64,000 nt of DNA from Paenibacillus kribbensis (GCF_002240415.1 NZ_CP020028.1:2505501-2569500); one strand, 5' to 3'; positions 9,300 to 18,190 are shown, counted from the stretch's first letter. The notes: generated from the letters alone by a model not told the origin. A program made the numbers and translations.

Positions 9300-9695
9300 A
9301 TGTCTGATCACGCTTCGAGCATGCTGCGGCTTGGTGTATCACTTATTTTGTTCATAACCGCATGTACGGCAGCAGCAGACTTGTCCAGTCAGATGAGTAT
9401 GGCACTGGAATTAAGATCACAGCAGGAGGAGCGTTCCGAGGGGCGGATATCCCGTATTGCGGAGCCGGGCATGCCGGAACGGATTCAAGGGACTCAGGTT
9501 ATTCAGGCGATCCGCATGAATTTACAGGATGGAATTTCGGTTCAAGTCGACGGGACGGAGTACGATGTGTATTCCGAACCGTTTGAGCCTGATGTATCGG
9601 CTTTAAATGCTTCCTCTTTGTATTCCATGTACCCACAACGTAATCAGCATGGAGAGATCATATCTGTACGCTTTGAGAAATTGGAGGAGGACTGA
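9300..9695 (+). CDS. Small secreted or membrane protein, Tad-like operon, unknown function
   Basis: 131 residues, ATG 9300 after GGGAG. The N-terminus has a hydrophobic stretch (RLGVSLILFITACTAAADL, residues ~10-28) that could be a signal peptide or anchor. The rest is hydrophilic with a central VDGTEYDVYSEPF segment. No known family is recognised. It lies 40 bp after the previous gene and is followed one base later by the next start, so it is co-transcribed and probably an external minor subunit (inference). Confidence 0.55.
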   Translation: MSDHASSMLRLGVSLILFITACTAAADLSSQMSMALELRSQQEERSEGRISRIAEPGMPERIQGTQVIQAIRMNLQDGISVQVDGTEYDVYSEPFEPDVSALNASSLYSMYPQRNQHGEIISVRFEKLEED

Positions 9696-9696
9696 A

Positions 9697-10251
9697 GTGG
9701 TTCAATTAATATCCAAGCTGCTCGGGGCCCTGCTCGCTGTATTGCTTTTGTACATCGTACCCGCAGCTCAAGCTGCTGAACGGCAGGATGATATATCGGG
9801 GCTGAATGTTTATCATTCAACGGTACGTTTTGTAGATATGGTAAGAAGCAAGGGCTACATTACACCGACGATGTATAACGATTTTATGCGTGAACTGGAG
9901 CTTACAGGCAATACGTATGAAGTTGATCTGGAGCATATGCACAAAAAATATGTACCGGAATATGCAGATGCCTCGAAGCCGGATAGTTTTCTGGGCAATT
10001 ATGAAACGGTATATGATGGGTACTACGACGCGCAAATCTTGCCTGTCCTTTTTCCTGACAATCAGCAGCCAAAGTCAGACCAGGCACGTCGATATACCTT
10101 GATGGCAGGGGATTATTTTACAGTGCGGTTGCATAACACAAATCGGACTCCTGCTGATTTATACGAATCATGGCTTCTGGGCGGGAGCGATAGCGGAAAG
10201 CCGGCAGTTACAGCTTCTTACGGAGGCATGGTTCTGAATGAAGATTACTGA
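9697..10251 (+). CDS. Secreted protein with signal peptide, Tad-like operon, unknown function
   Basis: 184 residues from GTG 9697. An upstream extension in the same frame exists, but GGAGGAGG at 9683-9690 and the signal peptide fit GTG 9697. The signal sequence is LLGALLAVLLLYIVPAAQA with likely cleavage after AQA near residue 21. The mature part is charged and rich in Tyr/Asp (RFVDMVRSKGYITPTMYNDF). That resembles the pattern of minor pilins of TadE/TadF size, but I cannot name a family. It overlaps the next gene by 14 bp. Extracytoplasmic location is well supported; function is not. Confidence 0.6.
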   Translation: MVQLISKLLGALLAVLLLYIVPAAQAAERQDDISGLNVYHSTVRFVDMVRSKGYITPTMYNDFMRELELTGNTYEVDLEHMHKKYVPEYADASKPDSFLGNYETVYDGYYDAQILPVLFPDNQQPKSDQARRYTLMAGDYFTVRLHNTNRTPADLYESWLLGGSDSGKPAVTASYGGMVLNEDY

Positions 10252-11227
10252 TTTTGCAGTTATATTTATCCTGCTGTTTTTGCCCTTTGGTGTAATGAAT
10301 GATTTGCGGGTACAAAATCAGCGTGAAGTGCAGCAGTTGGAAATGAAATATACATCGGCTCTCCATACCGCAGTTCAGGATGCAGGTGTCGTACTCTCCC
10401 AAAATGAGCGTCAGGAACGGGAGGCTGGATACGGATCGGACAAGTTTTTTCGTGTTGATAAGGAAGAAGCGCTAAAGACGTTCCTGCATACCCTTTTTCT
10501 AAATATAGGTATTGATGGGGATACAGTAGCACAACGCGCTTTATTGGATTATATACCTGCCATTGTGATTTTGGATTATGACGGTTATTATACGTTTGCC
10601 TCAGAAACCTATACAGATGAAGATGGACAAGTTGCGATAGGTCCCAAATGGAGTGAAAAAAGGCCTTTTGCCTATGCTGATTCAGCGGGTAATAGTGTGG
10701 GATTCACTTTGGATAATTATGTACATGCGTATGATTCGCAGAATCACAGGTGGGTGGAAGGCTTTCAAAAGGAGCTTCAGGGCCAAACCAGCATTTCGTT
10801 GCTGAATAATTCCGAAACGTTTGAGCAAGTACAACGTTCCACCATCGTTCATAGTGTTCAGGAAGACCTGGCCCGCCTGATTAATCTCCATAACCAAAAG
10901 GCAGCACGCAACGGCGTAGCCTATACGTTTACACTGCCGACTATTCCGCAAGAAGAGTGGTATAACACGGTAGATGATGTGGGGTTGATGGCGTTTATCC
11001 AAGGCATTCCGGTTGGTGACAGGTTTTATAATAACTATGGATTTGGTGGTGGAAGAGTCGTTAGAAAGCAAGCCATTATCGGTGGCTTAGAACCGGATAC
11101 CGGAATGAAATATTTTTACAGAGATTCCTGTCCGGCACCCTTTCAGGCTAGAGAACGTTTTTCAGATGAAAAATCTGCGGCTGCTGCGGGGTACTTCGAG
11201 TTTAAATGTAATAACGGCTTACAATAA
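10238..11227 (+). CDS. Membrane-anchored extracellular protein, last gene of the Tad-like operon
   Basis: 329 residues, ATG 10238 with CGGAGG upstream, overlapping the previous gene. An N-terminal hydrophobic helix (FAVIFILLFLPFGVM, residues ~6-20) is followed by a large extracytoplasmic domain. That domain starts with a helical QREVQQLEMKYTSALHTAVQDAG and continues with YIPAIVILDYDGYYTFASE. A helix followed by a long coiled region recalls pseudopilin or TadE-like proteins, but no family is recognised. There are two Cys near the C-terminus (SCPAPF and FKCNNG). A clear terminator follows, so this closes the operon. Confidence 0.6.
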   Translation: MKITDFAVIFILLFLPFGVMNDLRVQNQREVQQLEMKYTSALHTAVQDAGVVLSQNERQEREAGYGSDKFFRVDKEEALKTFLHTLFLNIGIDGDTVAQRALLDYIPAIVILDYDGYYTFASETYTDEDGQVAIGPKWSEKRPFAYADSAGNSVGFTLDNYVHAYDSQNHRWVEGFQKELQGQTSISLLNNSETFEQVQRSTIVHSVQEDLARLINLHNQKAARNGVAYTFTLPTIPQEEWYNTVDDVGLMAFIQGIPVGDRFYNNYGFGGGRVVRKQAIIGGLEPDTGMKYFYRDSCPAPFQARERFSDEKSAAAAGYFEFKCNNGLQ

Positions 11228-11228
11228 T

Positions 11229-11257
11229 CACTCTGACGAGTGGTTTTTCTTTTTTTA
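11229..11257 (+). terminator. Intrinsic terminator of the Tad-like operon
   Basis: CACTC (11229-11233), loop TGAC, GAGTG (11238-11242), then a long T-rich tract. Short stem but strong T run, two bases past the last stop of the operon. Confidence 0.7.
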
Positions 11258-11413
11258 TAGGAAAGTCCGCATTAAAAACCTTAAAATTCGTTATTTTCAA
11301 TGTTCCGATAAGGCTGCTGAATGTGCTACAATAAGGCTTTGAAAGAAAACAAATGATATATGAAATAATGACAGTCGGCATCGCCGATGACAATAAGGAG
11401 CCAAAAACAGCGT

Positions 11414-12967
11414 ATGAGTTTATTGACTGTAGAAAATGTATCCCACAACTTTGGGGACCGCGCATTATTTAAAAATGTTTCCTTTCGATTACTTGCGGGG
11501 GAACGTGTAGGTTTAGTAGGAGCTAACGGTGTCGGTAAATCGACACTCATGAACATTTTGACCGGGAAATTGCTTAAGGATGAGGGTAAAGTGGAATGGA
11601 CTCCACGTGTACGTTACGGTTATCTGGATCAGCACACCAAGCTGACACCGGGCAAAACAGTACGTGATGTATTGAAGGACGCATTTCTTCCTTTGTTGGA
11701 ATTGGAAAAGGAATTAATGCAGATTACGGATAAAATGGGGGATGCTTCTCCCGAAGAGCTGGAAGTGCTGCTGGAACAGATGGGTGAAATTCAGGAGCAA
11801 CTGGATATGGGGGATTTTTACCTCATTGATGTAAAGGTTGAAGAAATGGCGAACGGGCTGGGTCTCTCGGCCATCGGACTGGATCGGGATGTATCCGCGC
11901 TTAGTGGTGGACAACGGACTAAGGTGCTTCTGGCCAAGCTGCTGTTGGAAAAGCCAAACGTCCTCCTGCTGGATGAGCCAACCAACTATTTGGATGTTGA
12001 GCATATCGAATGGCTTACACGTTATTTGAAGGATTATCCTTATGCATTTATTCTTATTTCGCATGATACGGAGTTCATGAACCAGGTCGTTAATGTTATT
12101 TATCACCTTGAATTTGCCAAGATGACCCGCTATTCAGCAAATTATGAAAAGTTCCTTGAGATGGCGGATCTGAACAAAGCGCAGCATATTGATGCTTATG
12201 AGAAGCAACAGGAATATATTAAGAAACAGGAAGACTTTATTCAGCGCAACAAGGCGCGTGCATCCACATCAGGCCGGGCGAAGAGCCGTGAAAAGCAGCT
12301 TGATCGGATCGAACGTATTGATAAGCCCGAAGAAGCTGCCAAGCCAACCTTTCAATTTAAAGAAGCACGTGCGAGCGGGAAAACGGTTTTTGAGGGAATT
12401 GATTTTGAAATTGGCTATACTCATGCCCTGTTGCCTAAAATGTCCATGACGATTGAACGTGGCGAAAAAATTGCAATTGTAGGCTGCAACGGTGTCGGTA
12501 AATCAACATTGCTCAAAACTATTCTGGGAAAAATACCGCCAATTAGCGGAAAAACCTATCAAGGCGATTTCTTGCAGCCGGCTTATTTTGAGCAGGAAGT
12601 AAAAGCGGGCAAAATCACACCGATTGACGATGTGTGGAATGAGTTTCCACATTTGAACCAGCATGAAGTAAGAGCGCATTTGGCCCGTTGCGGATTGAAA
12701 AATGAGCATATCACACGTCCTCTGTCTGCGCTTAGTGGTGGTGAGCAGGCTAAAGTACGTCTGTGCAAATTGTTAATGCGGGAAAGCAACTGGGTTCTGT
12801 TTGACGAGCCTACCAATCACTTGGATGTTAAAGCAAAGGACGAGCTTAAACGTGCCCTGAAGGAATATAAAGGGACTATATTGCTCGTCTCGCACGAACC
12901 GGATTTTTACGAGGACTGGGTAACCAAAACGTGGAATGTGGAAGAGTGGTCAAGTAAAGTCAACTAG
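11414..12967 (+). CDS. ABC-F family ATPase (ribosome-associated, YbiT/Uup class)
   Basis: 517 residues from ATG 11414, matching the usual ABC-F start MSLLTVENVSHNFG. An in-frame ATG at 11387 precedes the AAGGAG at 11395 and is rejected. It has two ATP-binding cassettes on one chain: Walker A GANGVGKST, signature LSGGQ, Walker B LLLDEPTNYLD; then GCNGVGKST, LSGGE, VLFDEPTNHLD. The two are joined by a charged inter-domain linker around KQEDFIQRNKARASTSGRAKS. There are no membrane segments. ABC-F proteins act on the ribosomal E site as translation factors or antibiotic-protection proteins; the sequence alone does not tell which. It stands alone between two transcription units. Confidence 0.9.
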   Translation: MSLLTVENVSHNFGDRALFKNVSFRLLAGERVGLVGANGVGKSTLMNILTGKLLKDEGKVEWTPRVRYGYLDQHTKLTPGKTVRDVLKDAFLPLLELEKELMQITDKMGDASPEELEVLLEQMGEIQEQLDMGDFYLIDVKVEEMANGLGLSAIGLDRDVSALSGGQRTKVLLAKLLLEKPNVLLLDEPTNYLDVEHIEWLTRYLKDYPYAFILISHDTEFMNQVVNVIYHLEFAKMTRYSANYEKFLEMADLNKAQHIDAYEKQQEYIKKQEDFIQRNKARASTSGRAKSREKQLDRIERIDKPEEAAKPTFQFKEARASGKTVFEGIDFEIGYTHALLPKMSMTIERGEKIAIVGCNGVGKSTLLKTILGKIPPISGKTYQGDFLQPAYFEQEVKAGKITPIDDVWNEFPHLNQHEVRAHLARCGLKNEHITRPLSALSGGEQAKVRLCKLLMRESNWVLFDEPTNHLDVKAKDELKRALKEYKGTILLVSHEPDFYEDWVTKTWNVEEWSSKVN

Positions 12968-13064
12968 AATCAAAAAAATTCAGTTCTGTTATGCTTCACA
13001 AAAAGTGGGGGTTGCAGAATTAGAAAAATATGCTAAGCTATTTGTAGCTGATACAATATAATAG

Positions 13065-13160
13065 TCACACTAGGGGAGCCGCCCATGCGGCTGAGACGGA
13101 ATAAATGGATTTCGGACCCTTTGCACCTGATCTGGGTTATGCCAGCGTAGGGAAGTGAGC
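13065..13160 (+). promoter_or_regulatory. TPP (thi-box) riboswitch aptamer
   Basis: The conserved TPP-aptamer blocks occur in order: GGGGAGCC, CTGAGA (13091-13096), ACCCTTTGCACCTGATCTGG, and CCAGCGTAGGGAA. P1 can close as CACT (13068-13071) with AGTG (13154-13157). It precedes five thiazole-branch genes, as expected for feedback by thiamine pyrophosphate. Confidence 0.95.
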
Positions 13161-13260
13161 GCCGTACAAGCAAGGTAATCGCATCATTACTTTTGTTTGT
13201 GCGTGGGACGATATACGTATACGGATTTGATTGTCCGTTCGATTATTGGACGTTCGTGAA

Positions 13261-13289
13261 ACCACTTCCTCTGGGAAGTGGTTTTTTTG
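13261..13289 (+). terminator. Riboswitch-controlled terminator of the thi operon
   Basis: ACCACTTCC (13261-13269) pairs with GGAAGTGGT (13274-13282) around TCTG, followed by seven T. Its 5' arm CACTTCC is also complementary to GGAAGTG (13151-13157) at the 3' end of the TPP aptamer, giving an antiterminator when TPP is absent. No gene is credible between here and tenI. Confidence 0.9.
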
Positions 13290-13481
13290 CGTTTCGTTTG
13301 GCTTTGCCTGTCGAACTTCCGTATACGGATTCACATATGTTCTCCTTTCATTATTGCTGGTACTTGTGGCTGGCTCCGTATGTTATTTCGCGATATGGAG
13401 CTGCAACGATATAGGTTCAGCTTATACGATTATTTTATAACTTTAGTTCATATTCTTAGTTCAATGTGAGGTGAAAACGAG

Positions 13482-14096
13482 ATCGAATTACACGTGATTA
13501 CGATGGAAAGTGGCTACCATGCAGATGTACCCCAACTGGCTGCTGCTATTTATCCGTATGTTCATTATGTGCACGCACGCCTGAAGCAGAAGGGTGCCTC
13601 AGAATTGCTTGCTTTGATCCGCAGCATGGTAGGGCAGGGAGTTCCTTTGCAGCAAATTGCAGTCAATGACCGTGTGGATGTAGCTTTGCTTACCTTGGCT
13701 GGAGCTGTCCAGCTACCGGCTAGTGGTTTACCTGTCAGGGATGTGAAAAGCCTGCTTCCAAAGGGGACACGCTGTGGAGTGTCAGTGCATTCCCTGGAGG
13801 AGGTGCAGATGGCCGAACGGGCTGGAGCTGACTATGTACTGTATGGTCATGTATATGAGACCCAATGTAAGCCCGGTGTTGTGCCGCGGGGTACAGCCCA
13901 GCTTAAGCGGATATGCAGCTTGTCGAACATTCCTGTGATTGCGCTCGGCGGCATACAACCGCATCATATTCCAGAGCTTTATCATGCTGGAGCAAGCGGA
14001 ATTGCAGTGATGTCCGGCATATGGGAAGCTGAGTCGCCAATTGCGGCTGTGATGGAATATAGACAAATGGTAGATCAGGTAGCCCACAATCTGTAG
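13482..14096 (+). CDS. tenI: Thiazole tautomerase TenI, probable AUC start
   Basis: TenI aromatises the thiazole phosphate made by ThiG. The body matches the family: VNDRVDVALL, VQLPASGLPVRDVK, SVHSLEEVQMAERAGADYVLYGHVYET with the catalytic His, and IPVIALGGI. This gives 204 residues if translation begins at ATC 13482, producing (M)ELHVIT, the family's usual N-terminus. GAGGTGA at 13468-13474 sits at the right distance for that codon. The first conventional start, GTG 13494, is 19 bases from the SD and would cut off the first strand. It leads the thi operon after the TPP switch. The product is certain at family level; the start is inferred. Confidence 0.9.
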   Translation: MELHVITMESGYHADVPQLAAAIYPYVHYVHARLKQKGASELLALIRSMVGQGVPLQQIAVNDRVDVALLTLAGAVQLPASGLPVRDVKSLLPKGTRCGVSVHSLEEVQMAERAGADYVLYGHVYETQCKPGVVPRGTAQLKRICSLSNIPVIALGGIQPHHIPELYHAGASGIAVMSGIWEAESPIAAVMEYRQMVDQVAHNL

Positions 14097-14157
14097 CAGG
14101 GAACGAGAGTAGTAGAAATTCGAAAGCAGTATGGTCAGTGGAGAGGAGATATAACAC

Positions 14158-15306
14158 ATGCTAAAGATACACACAGAGGCTACAGTTATAGGACATGCTG
14201 AATGCTTGGTCATAGGTGGAGGTGTGATCGGCAGTTCCATTGCTTATCATGTGGCCAGGGAAGGGCGCAGTACGATTATGCTGGAGCGAATGATGCCGGG
14301 TGAGGGAGCCTCGGGGGCAGCGGTCGGAATGCTTGCGGCGGAGAGTGAAGAGTTCGCCGACCCTGAGTTTGAACAATTTGCTCGCACAAGTCGGGATGCA
14401 TTCCCTGAGCTAGTTCGTGAGCTGGAGCGGTTGTCTGGTGTTTCAGTAGAATTTCGTACAGAAGGTTTTGTAACTCCTTTCCGTTCGGAAGCTGAGGGTG
14501 AAAAACGCTGGAAAGCTGCTAATACGCGCGAGGATAATCAGCCTGAGTGGTGGGATGCCGGGGAATTGGCCAGACGGATTCCGGGCATAGATCGTCAAGC
14601 GATTGGAGCTATATATCGATCGAAGGAGACACAACTCTTCCCCGTACAGCTGTGCCGTGCTTATACGGGAGCAGCTACAGTGTTGGGTGCAACAATAGGG
14701 TCCGGTACCCATGCAGAGCAGTTGGTCGTACAGAATGGCCGGGTTTGCGGTGTAGTGACAGATAGCGGCTTTGTTTCCTGCAACCAGGTCATTATTGCCG
14801 GAGGCTTGGAGAGCATGAATTTGCTAGAGCAAGTGGGCTTTTATTACCCGCTTTATCCGGTCAAGGGTGAAGCAGTTGCCGTCTCCTTGAAGGATCACCC
14901 TTTGGAATATACCATTTATGCCGATGATGTTTACCTTGTGCCGAAGCAGAAGAACGAGCTTTGGATAGGGGCTACGAGCCTTCCGCATCACGATGACACA
15001 GAAGTGACTGTTGCAGGTTTGGAGGGGCTACTGGCACGTGCTTCTGCATGGTTGCCGCGCGTACGCGAAGCTTCTTTTGTACGCACTTGGGCAGGCTTGC
15101 GGCCGCAGGCGGCAGCGGGACGTCCTTTCATAGGGGCTGTTCCCGGTGTGGAAGGGGTATATGCTGCAGTCGGGCATTATCGCAACGGTGTCCTGTTGAG
15201 TGATGCTACCGGACGTGCGATGGCTGCTCTGCTTAAAGGGGCTGATGCGGCTGAACTTGGAATAAGCAAAATTTCTTCTGCACGTATCAAGGAGGAAAGC
15301 TTATGA
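14158..15306 (+). CDS. thiO: Glycine oxidase ThiO
   Basis: 382 residues, start ATG 14158 after GAGAGGAGAT. The FAD-binding Rossmann motif VIGGGVIGSSIAYHVA sits at residues ~21-36, followed by a second flavin contact (EGASGAAVGMLAAESEEF) and the C-terminal WAGLRPQAAAGRPFIGAVP and GHYRNGVLLS typical of ThiO/DadA oxidases. ThiO oxidises glycine to dehydroglycine, the iminoacetate precursor for thiazole assembly in aerobic Bacilli. Its position between tenI and thiS supports this. The first ~18 residues are an extension relative to the motif, so a slightly later start cannot be excluded. It overlaps thiS by four bases. Confidence 0.93.
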   Translation: MLKIHTEATVIGHAECLVIGGGVIGSSIAYHVAREGRSTIMLERMMPGEGASGAAVGMLAAESEEFADPEFEQFARTSRDAFPELVRELERLSGVSVEFRTEGFVTPFRSEAEGEKRWKAANTREDNQPEWWDAGELARRIPGIDRQAIGAIYRSKETQLFPVQLCRAYTGAATVLGATIGSGTHAEQLVVQNGRVCGVVTDSGFVSCNQVIIAGGLESMNLLEQVGFYYPLYPVKGEAVAVSLKDHPLEYTIYADDVYLVPKQKNELWIGATSLPHHDDTEVTVAGLEGLLARASAWLPRVREASFVRTWAGLRPQAAAGRPFIGAVPGVEGVYAAVGHYRNGVLLSDATGRAMAALLKGADAAELGISKISSARIKEESL

Positions 15307-15506
15307 AGCTGACGATTAACGGGCAGAGCATGAACTTTTCTAACCGGATCACTCATGTGGAACAATTGCTGCATGAACTTGATTTAAAGGTGAAAACCGT
15401 TGTGGTGGAGCTGAATCGTCACATATTGACCCGTGAGGAACATGAGGAAGCGGTACTAAAGGACGGAGACAACCTGGAAATTGTACATTTTGTGGGAGGC
15501 GGTTGA
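15303..15506 (+). CDS. thiS: Sulfur carrier protein ThiS
   Basis: 67 residues, beta-grasp ubiquitin-like protein starting at ATG 15303 (overlap ATGA with thiO; AGGAAAG upstream). It begins [10 protein letters not shown] and ends in the diagnostic Gly-Gly (IVHFVGGG). ThiF adenylates this end and it is converted to a thiocarboxylate that donates sulfur to ThiG. The size is normal for the family. Confidence 0.95.
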   Translation: MKLTINGQSMNFSNRITHVEQLLHELDLKVKTVVVELNRHILTREEHEEAVLKDGDNLEIVHFVGGG

Positions 15507-15508
15507 TT

Positions 15509-16276
15509 ATGTTAACTATTGGAAAAGCATCTTTTACATCAAGGCTGTTGCTGGGAACAGGGAAATTTTCTGACCTGAGTATCCAATCCCAAGCTGTTGA
15601 GGCTGCTGAAAGCGAAATATTGACCTTTGCCGTGCGAAGATTAAATTTGGAGGAACGGGATAAGCAACATTTTCTGGATACGCTGGATTTGAGCAAGTAT
15701 ACACTTCTTCCCAATACGGCAGGAGCGACGACAGCGGAGGAGGCTGTTCGAATTGCAAAACTGGCAAGAGCCTCAGGTCTGTGCGATATGATTAAGGTGG
15801 AGGTCATTGGCGATGGCAAGACGTTGTTGCCTGATCCCTTTGAAACGCTGAAAGCAAGCGAAAAGCTGCTGGACGAAGGCTTTATCGTGCTGCCCTACAT
15901 ATCGGATGATGTCATTCTGGCCAAGAGGCTGCAAGAGCTTGGCGTGCATGCCATTATGCCTGGAGCTTCACCGATTGGTACAGGACGCGGTCTGCTCAAT
16001 CCGTTTGCATTGGAGTTAATTATTGAACAAGCAGAGATCCCGGTCATTGTCGATGCAGGTATTCGCTCGCCCGGTGACGCGGCAATGGCGATGCAGTTGG
16101 GAGCAGATGCTGTTTTGTTGAACACAGCCGTCTCGGGAGCAAAGGACCCTGTGAAAATGGCAGAGGCCATGAAGCTGGCTGTTCGTGCGGGCAGATATGG
16201 TTTTGAGGCGGGGCTGATTCCCGTACAACGGTATGCTTCAGCAAGCAGCCCAACAGAAGGTATGGTTCAGGCATGA
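15509..16276 (+). CDS. thiG: Thiazole synthase ThiG
   Basis: 255 residues from ATG 15509, eight bases after GGGAGGCGG. TTG 15503 is in frame but overlaps thiS and is less likely. ThiG is a TIM-barrel enzyme that condenses deoxyxylulose 5-phosphate, dehydroglycine and ThiS-thiocarboxylate. Visible hallmarks are [33 protein letters not shown] with the Schiff-base Lys, [15 protein letters not shown], and [20 protein letters not shown]. Length and motifs are complete. It overlaps thiF by four bases. Confidence 0.96.
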   Translation: MLTIGKASFTSRLLLGTGKFSDLSIQSQAVEAAESEILTFAVRRLNLEERDKQHFLDTLDLSKYTLLPNTAGATTAEEAVRIAKLARASGLCDMIKVEVIGDGKTLLPDPFETLKASEKLLDEGFIVLPYISDDVILAKRLQELGVHAIMPGASPIGTGRGLLNPFALELIIEQAEIPVIVDAGIRSPGDAAMAMQLGADAVLLNTAVSGAKDPVKMAEAMKLAVRAGRYGFEAGLIPVQRYASASSPTEGMVQA

Positions 16277-17331
16277 TGGAAACTGAAAAATCCGGTGCAG
16301 GAGTACAAGCAAGTGACCGCTATTCCAGACAGGAAAGATTCGCCCCCTTTGGATCAGAAGGGCAACGCCGGCTGGCTTCTTCTCATGTACTGATCGTAGG
16401 CGTCGGAGCGCTTGGTACAGGTATTGCGGAAACGCTTGTCCGTGCAGGGGTAGGGACGGTGAGTATCGTAGACCGGGATTACGTGGAATGGAGCAACTTG
16501 CAGCGTCAGCAGCTTTTTCAGGAGAGCGACGCCGCGGAGAGATACCCCAAAGCAGTGGCTGCCCAGCGACGATTAGAAGCCATTAACTCGGAAACGGTCA
16601 TACACGCACATGTACTGGATGTCGGGGTAGAAGAACTGGAAGAGCTGATCCAGGGAGTTGACCTGATAATGGATGCAACCGATAATTTCGACACCCGTCT
16701 GCTTATGAACGACATGGCACTTAAGCATCGCATACCGTGGATTTATGGGGCGTGTGTGGGAAGCTACGGTGTGACATATACCATTTTGCCTGGACAAACG
16801 GCTTGTCTTCACTGTCTGCTGGGAACCGTTCCGTTTGGAGGCGAGACCTGTGATACCGCCGGGATTATACCACAGGCAGTACAAATGGTTACGGCCAATC
16901 AGACTGCAGAAGCCTTTAAGCTTCTTGGCGGTTATCCGAAAGAACTGCGAGGGAAGCTGCTTTCGTTTGATCTATGGCGAAACGAGTATACAGCGATAGC
17001 CGTAGACAGTTTGAAAAAAGCGGATTGTCCTTCCTGCGGCAATCAACCTACGTATCCCTATTTGTCAGCCTCAAATCGGCAGAAAACAGATGTGTTGTGC
17101 GGTCGGGATACCATTCAGATTAGACCTGCCAAACCGGTACAGCTGAATCTTAAGGAAACAGCAGATAGACTTGCTTCTGTGGCAGAGGGGAAAGTAGAGC
17201 GAAATCCATTTCTGGTTTCCTTTAGCATCGGCGTGTATCGCTTGGTCGTTTTTGCAGATGGACGAGCGTTGATTCACGGGACAAAGGACGTGGCAGAAGC
17301 CAAAAGTCTATATCACCGTTATTTGGGTTAG
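16273..17331 (+). CDS. thiF: ThiS adenylyltransferase ThiF (MoeB/E1 family)
   Basis: 352 residues, ATG 16273 overlapping the thiG stop; no strong SD, so translation is probably coupled. Rossmann ATP site [17 protein letters not shown], then [14 protein letters not shown] and the Asp of DATDNFDTR. Zinc-binding Cys pairs are CLHCLLG and CPSCG, and the conserved Cys lies in [10 protein letters not shown]. It adenylates the C-terminal Gly of ThiS. About 80 extra C-terminal residues (from [14 protein letters not shown]) form a small domain seen in longer Bacillus MoeB/ThiF proteins. The operon has no thiC, thiD or thiE here, so the pyrimidine branch is elsewhere. Confidence 0.93.
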   Translation: MMETEKSGAGVQASDRYSRQERFAPFGSEGQRRLASSHVLIVGVGALGTGIAETLVRAGVGTVSIVDRDYVEWSNLQRQQLFQESDAAERYPKAVAAQRRLEAINSETVIHAHVLDVGVEELEELIQGVDLIMDATDNFDTRLLMNDMALKHRIPWIYGACVGSYGVTYTILPGQTACLHCLLGTVPFGGETCDTAGIIPQAVQMVTANQTAEAFKLLGGYPKELRGKLLSFDLWRNEYTAIAVDSLKKADCPSCGNQPTYPYLSASNRQKTDVLCGRDTIQIRPAKPVQLNLKETADRLASVAEGKVERNPFLVSFSIGVYRLVVFADGRALIHGTKDVAEAKSLYHRYLG

Positions 17332-17335
17332 CTAT

Positions 17336-17382
17336 AAAAAGCAGAAAACCATTCTTTCAGGAATGATTTTCTGCTTTTTTGT
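17336..17382 (+). terminator. Intrinsic terminator of the thi operon
   Basis: AAAAAGCAGAAAACCATTC (17336-17354) pairs with GAATGATTTTCTGCTTTTTT (17361-17380) around a six-base loop; T tract present. Strong hairpin just after thiF. Confidence 0.9.
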
Positions 17383-17472
17383 TACAATAAATATACATAT
17401 GTTTTAATGACTTACAAACAAATTGTTCATATCCATATTGTAATGCGATGTCCAAACCAGGTGGGTGAAAAG

Positions 17473-18153
17473 ATGACCCCGTTAATTTTATTTGTGGATG
17501 GAAATGAAGCGTCTCCTGCATATGTACATCTGTTGGAGCAGGCAGGCTATCAGGTGGCTCATGTCCAAAATATGACGGAGGGAAGCCCCTATGTAGCCGA
17601 TCATCCTGTGAATATGCTGCTTCTGAACATCGATGACAAGCAAGCGGATGCACGAGGCATGATTCGTATTGCGAAACAAAACCATCCTTATGTACCATTA
17701 TTCGTATTGACCTCATCAGACGATGAGAACCATATTGTTTCCTGTTTTGAGCAGGGAGCACACGATGTGACGGTACACCCTTTTTCTCATAGAGTGTTTC
17801 TCGCAAGAGTGGCTAATTTATTACGAATTTTTGACACCGCACAGGATGTAGCAAGGGCAATCGAGGCAGGTGATTTACATATAGACCATGCAAGCAGGAT
17901 GGTGAGTAGAGGGGGACAAAAGCTGGAATTGACTCCGAAGGAATTCGATCTTTTGCTTCATCTGGCTATACATCTCAATAAGGCCTGCAGCAGGCAGCAA
18001 ATTCTGAAGGACGTTTGGAAACATGATTATATCGTAGATACGAACGTAGTAGATGTGTATATCAGGCATTTGAGAGTGAAGATAGATAAGGGACAAAAAT
18101 TCAAAATGATTCGCACGGTGCGGGGCATTGGCTATTCTCTCAGAACACCATGA
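17473..18153 (+). CDS. Orphan OmpR/PhoB-type regulator with a degenerate receiver domain
   Basis: 226 residues from ATG 17473, about seven bases after AGGTGGG. ATG 17407 is in frame but has no ribosome site. The N-terminal half has the receiver fold, but the phosphorylation machinery is altered. The acidic pair reads Asp9-Gly10 (FVDGNE), the phospho-acceptor position is Asn52 (LLLNID instead of LLLDV), and the conserved Lys is His102 (VHPF). The Thr of VLTSSD is kept. Residues ~125-226 are an intact winged-helix DNA-binding domain (LTPKEFDLLLHL, IRHLRVKI, IRTVRGIGYSL). There is no neighbouring histidine kinase. It should bind DNA without aspartate phosphorylation; target genes are unknown. 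Confidence 0.85.
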   Translation: MTPLILFVDGNEASPAYVHLLEQAGYQVAHVQNMTEGSPYVADHPVNMLLLNIDDKQADARGMIRIAKQNHPYVPLFVLTSSDDENHIVSCFEQGAHDVTVHPFSHRVFLARVANLLRIFDTAQDVARAIEAGDLHIDHASRMVSRGGQKLELTPKEFDLLLHLAIHLNKACSRQQILKDVWKHDYIVDTNVVDVYIRHLRVKIDKGQKFKMIRTVRGIGYSLRTP

Positions 18154-18190
18154 ACACCACCTGCAGTAGAATAGCATAGCGGCATATAAA

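Noticed and set aside
13193..13469. Short overlapping frames between the TPP aptamer and tenI
   Set aside because: They run through the riboswitch terminator and have no ribosome sites or protein-like composition.
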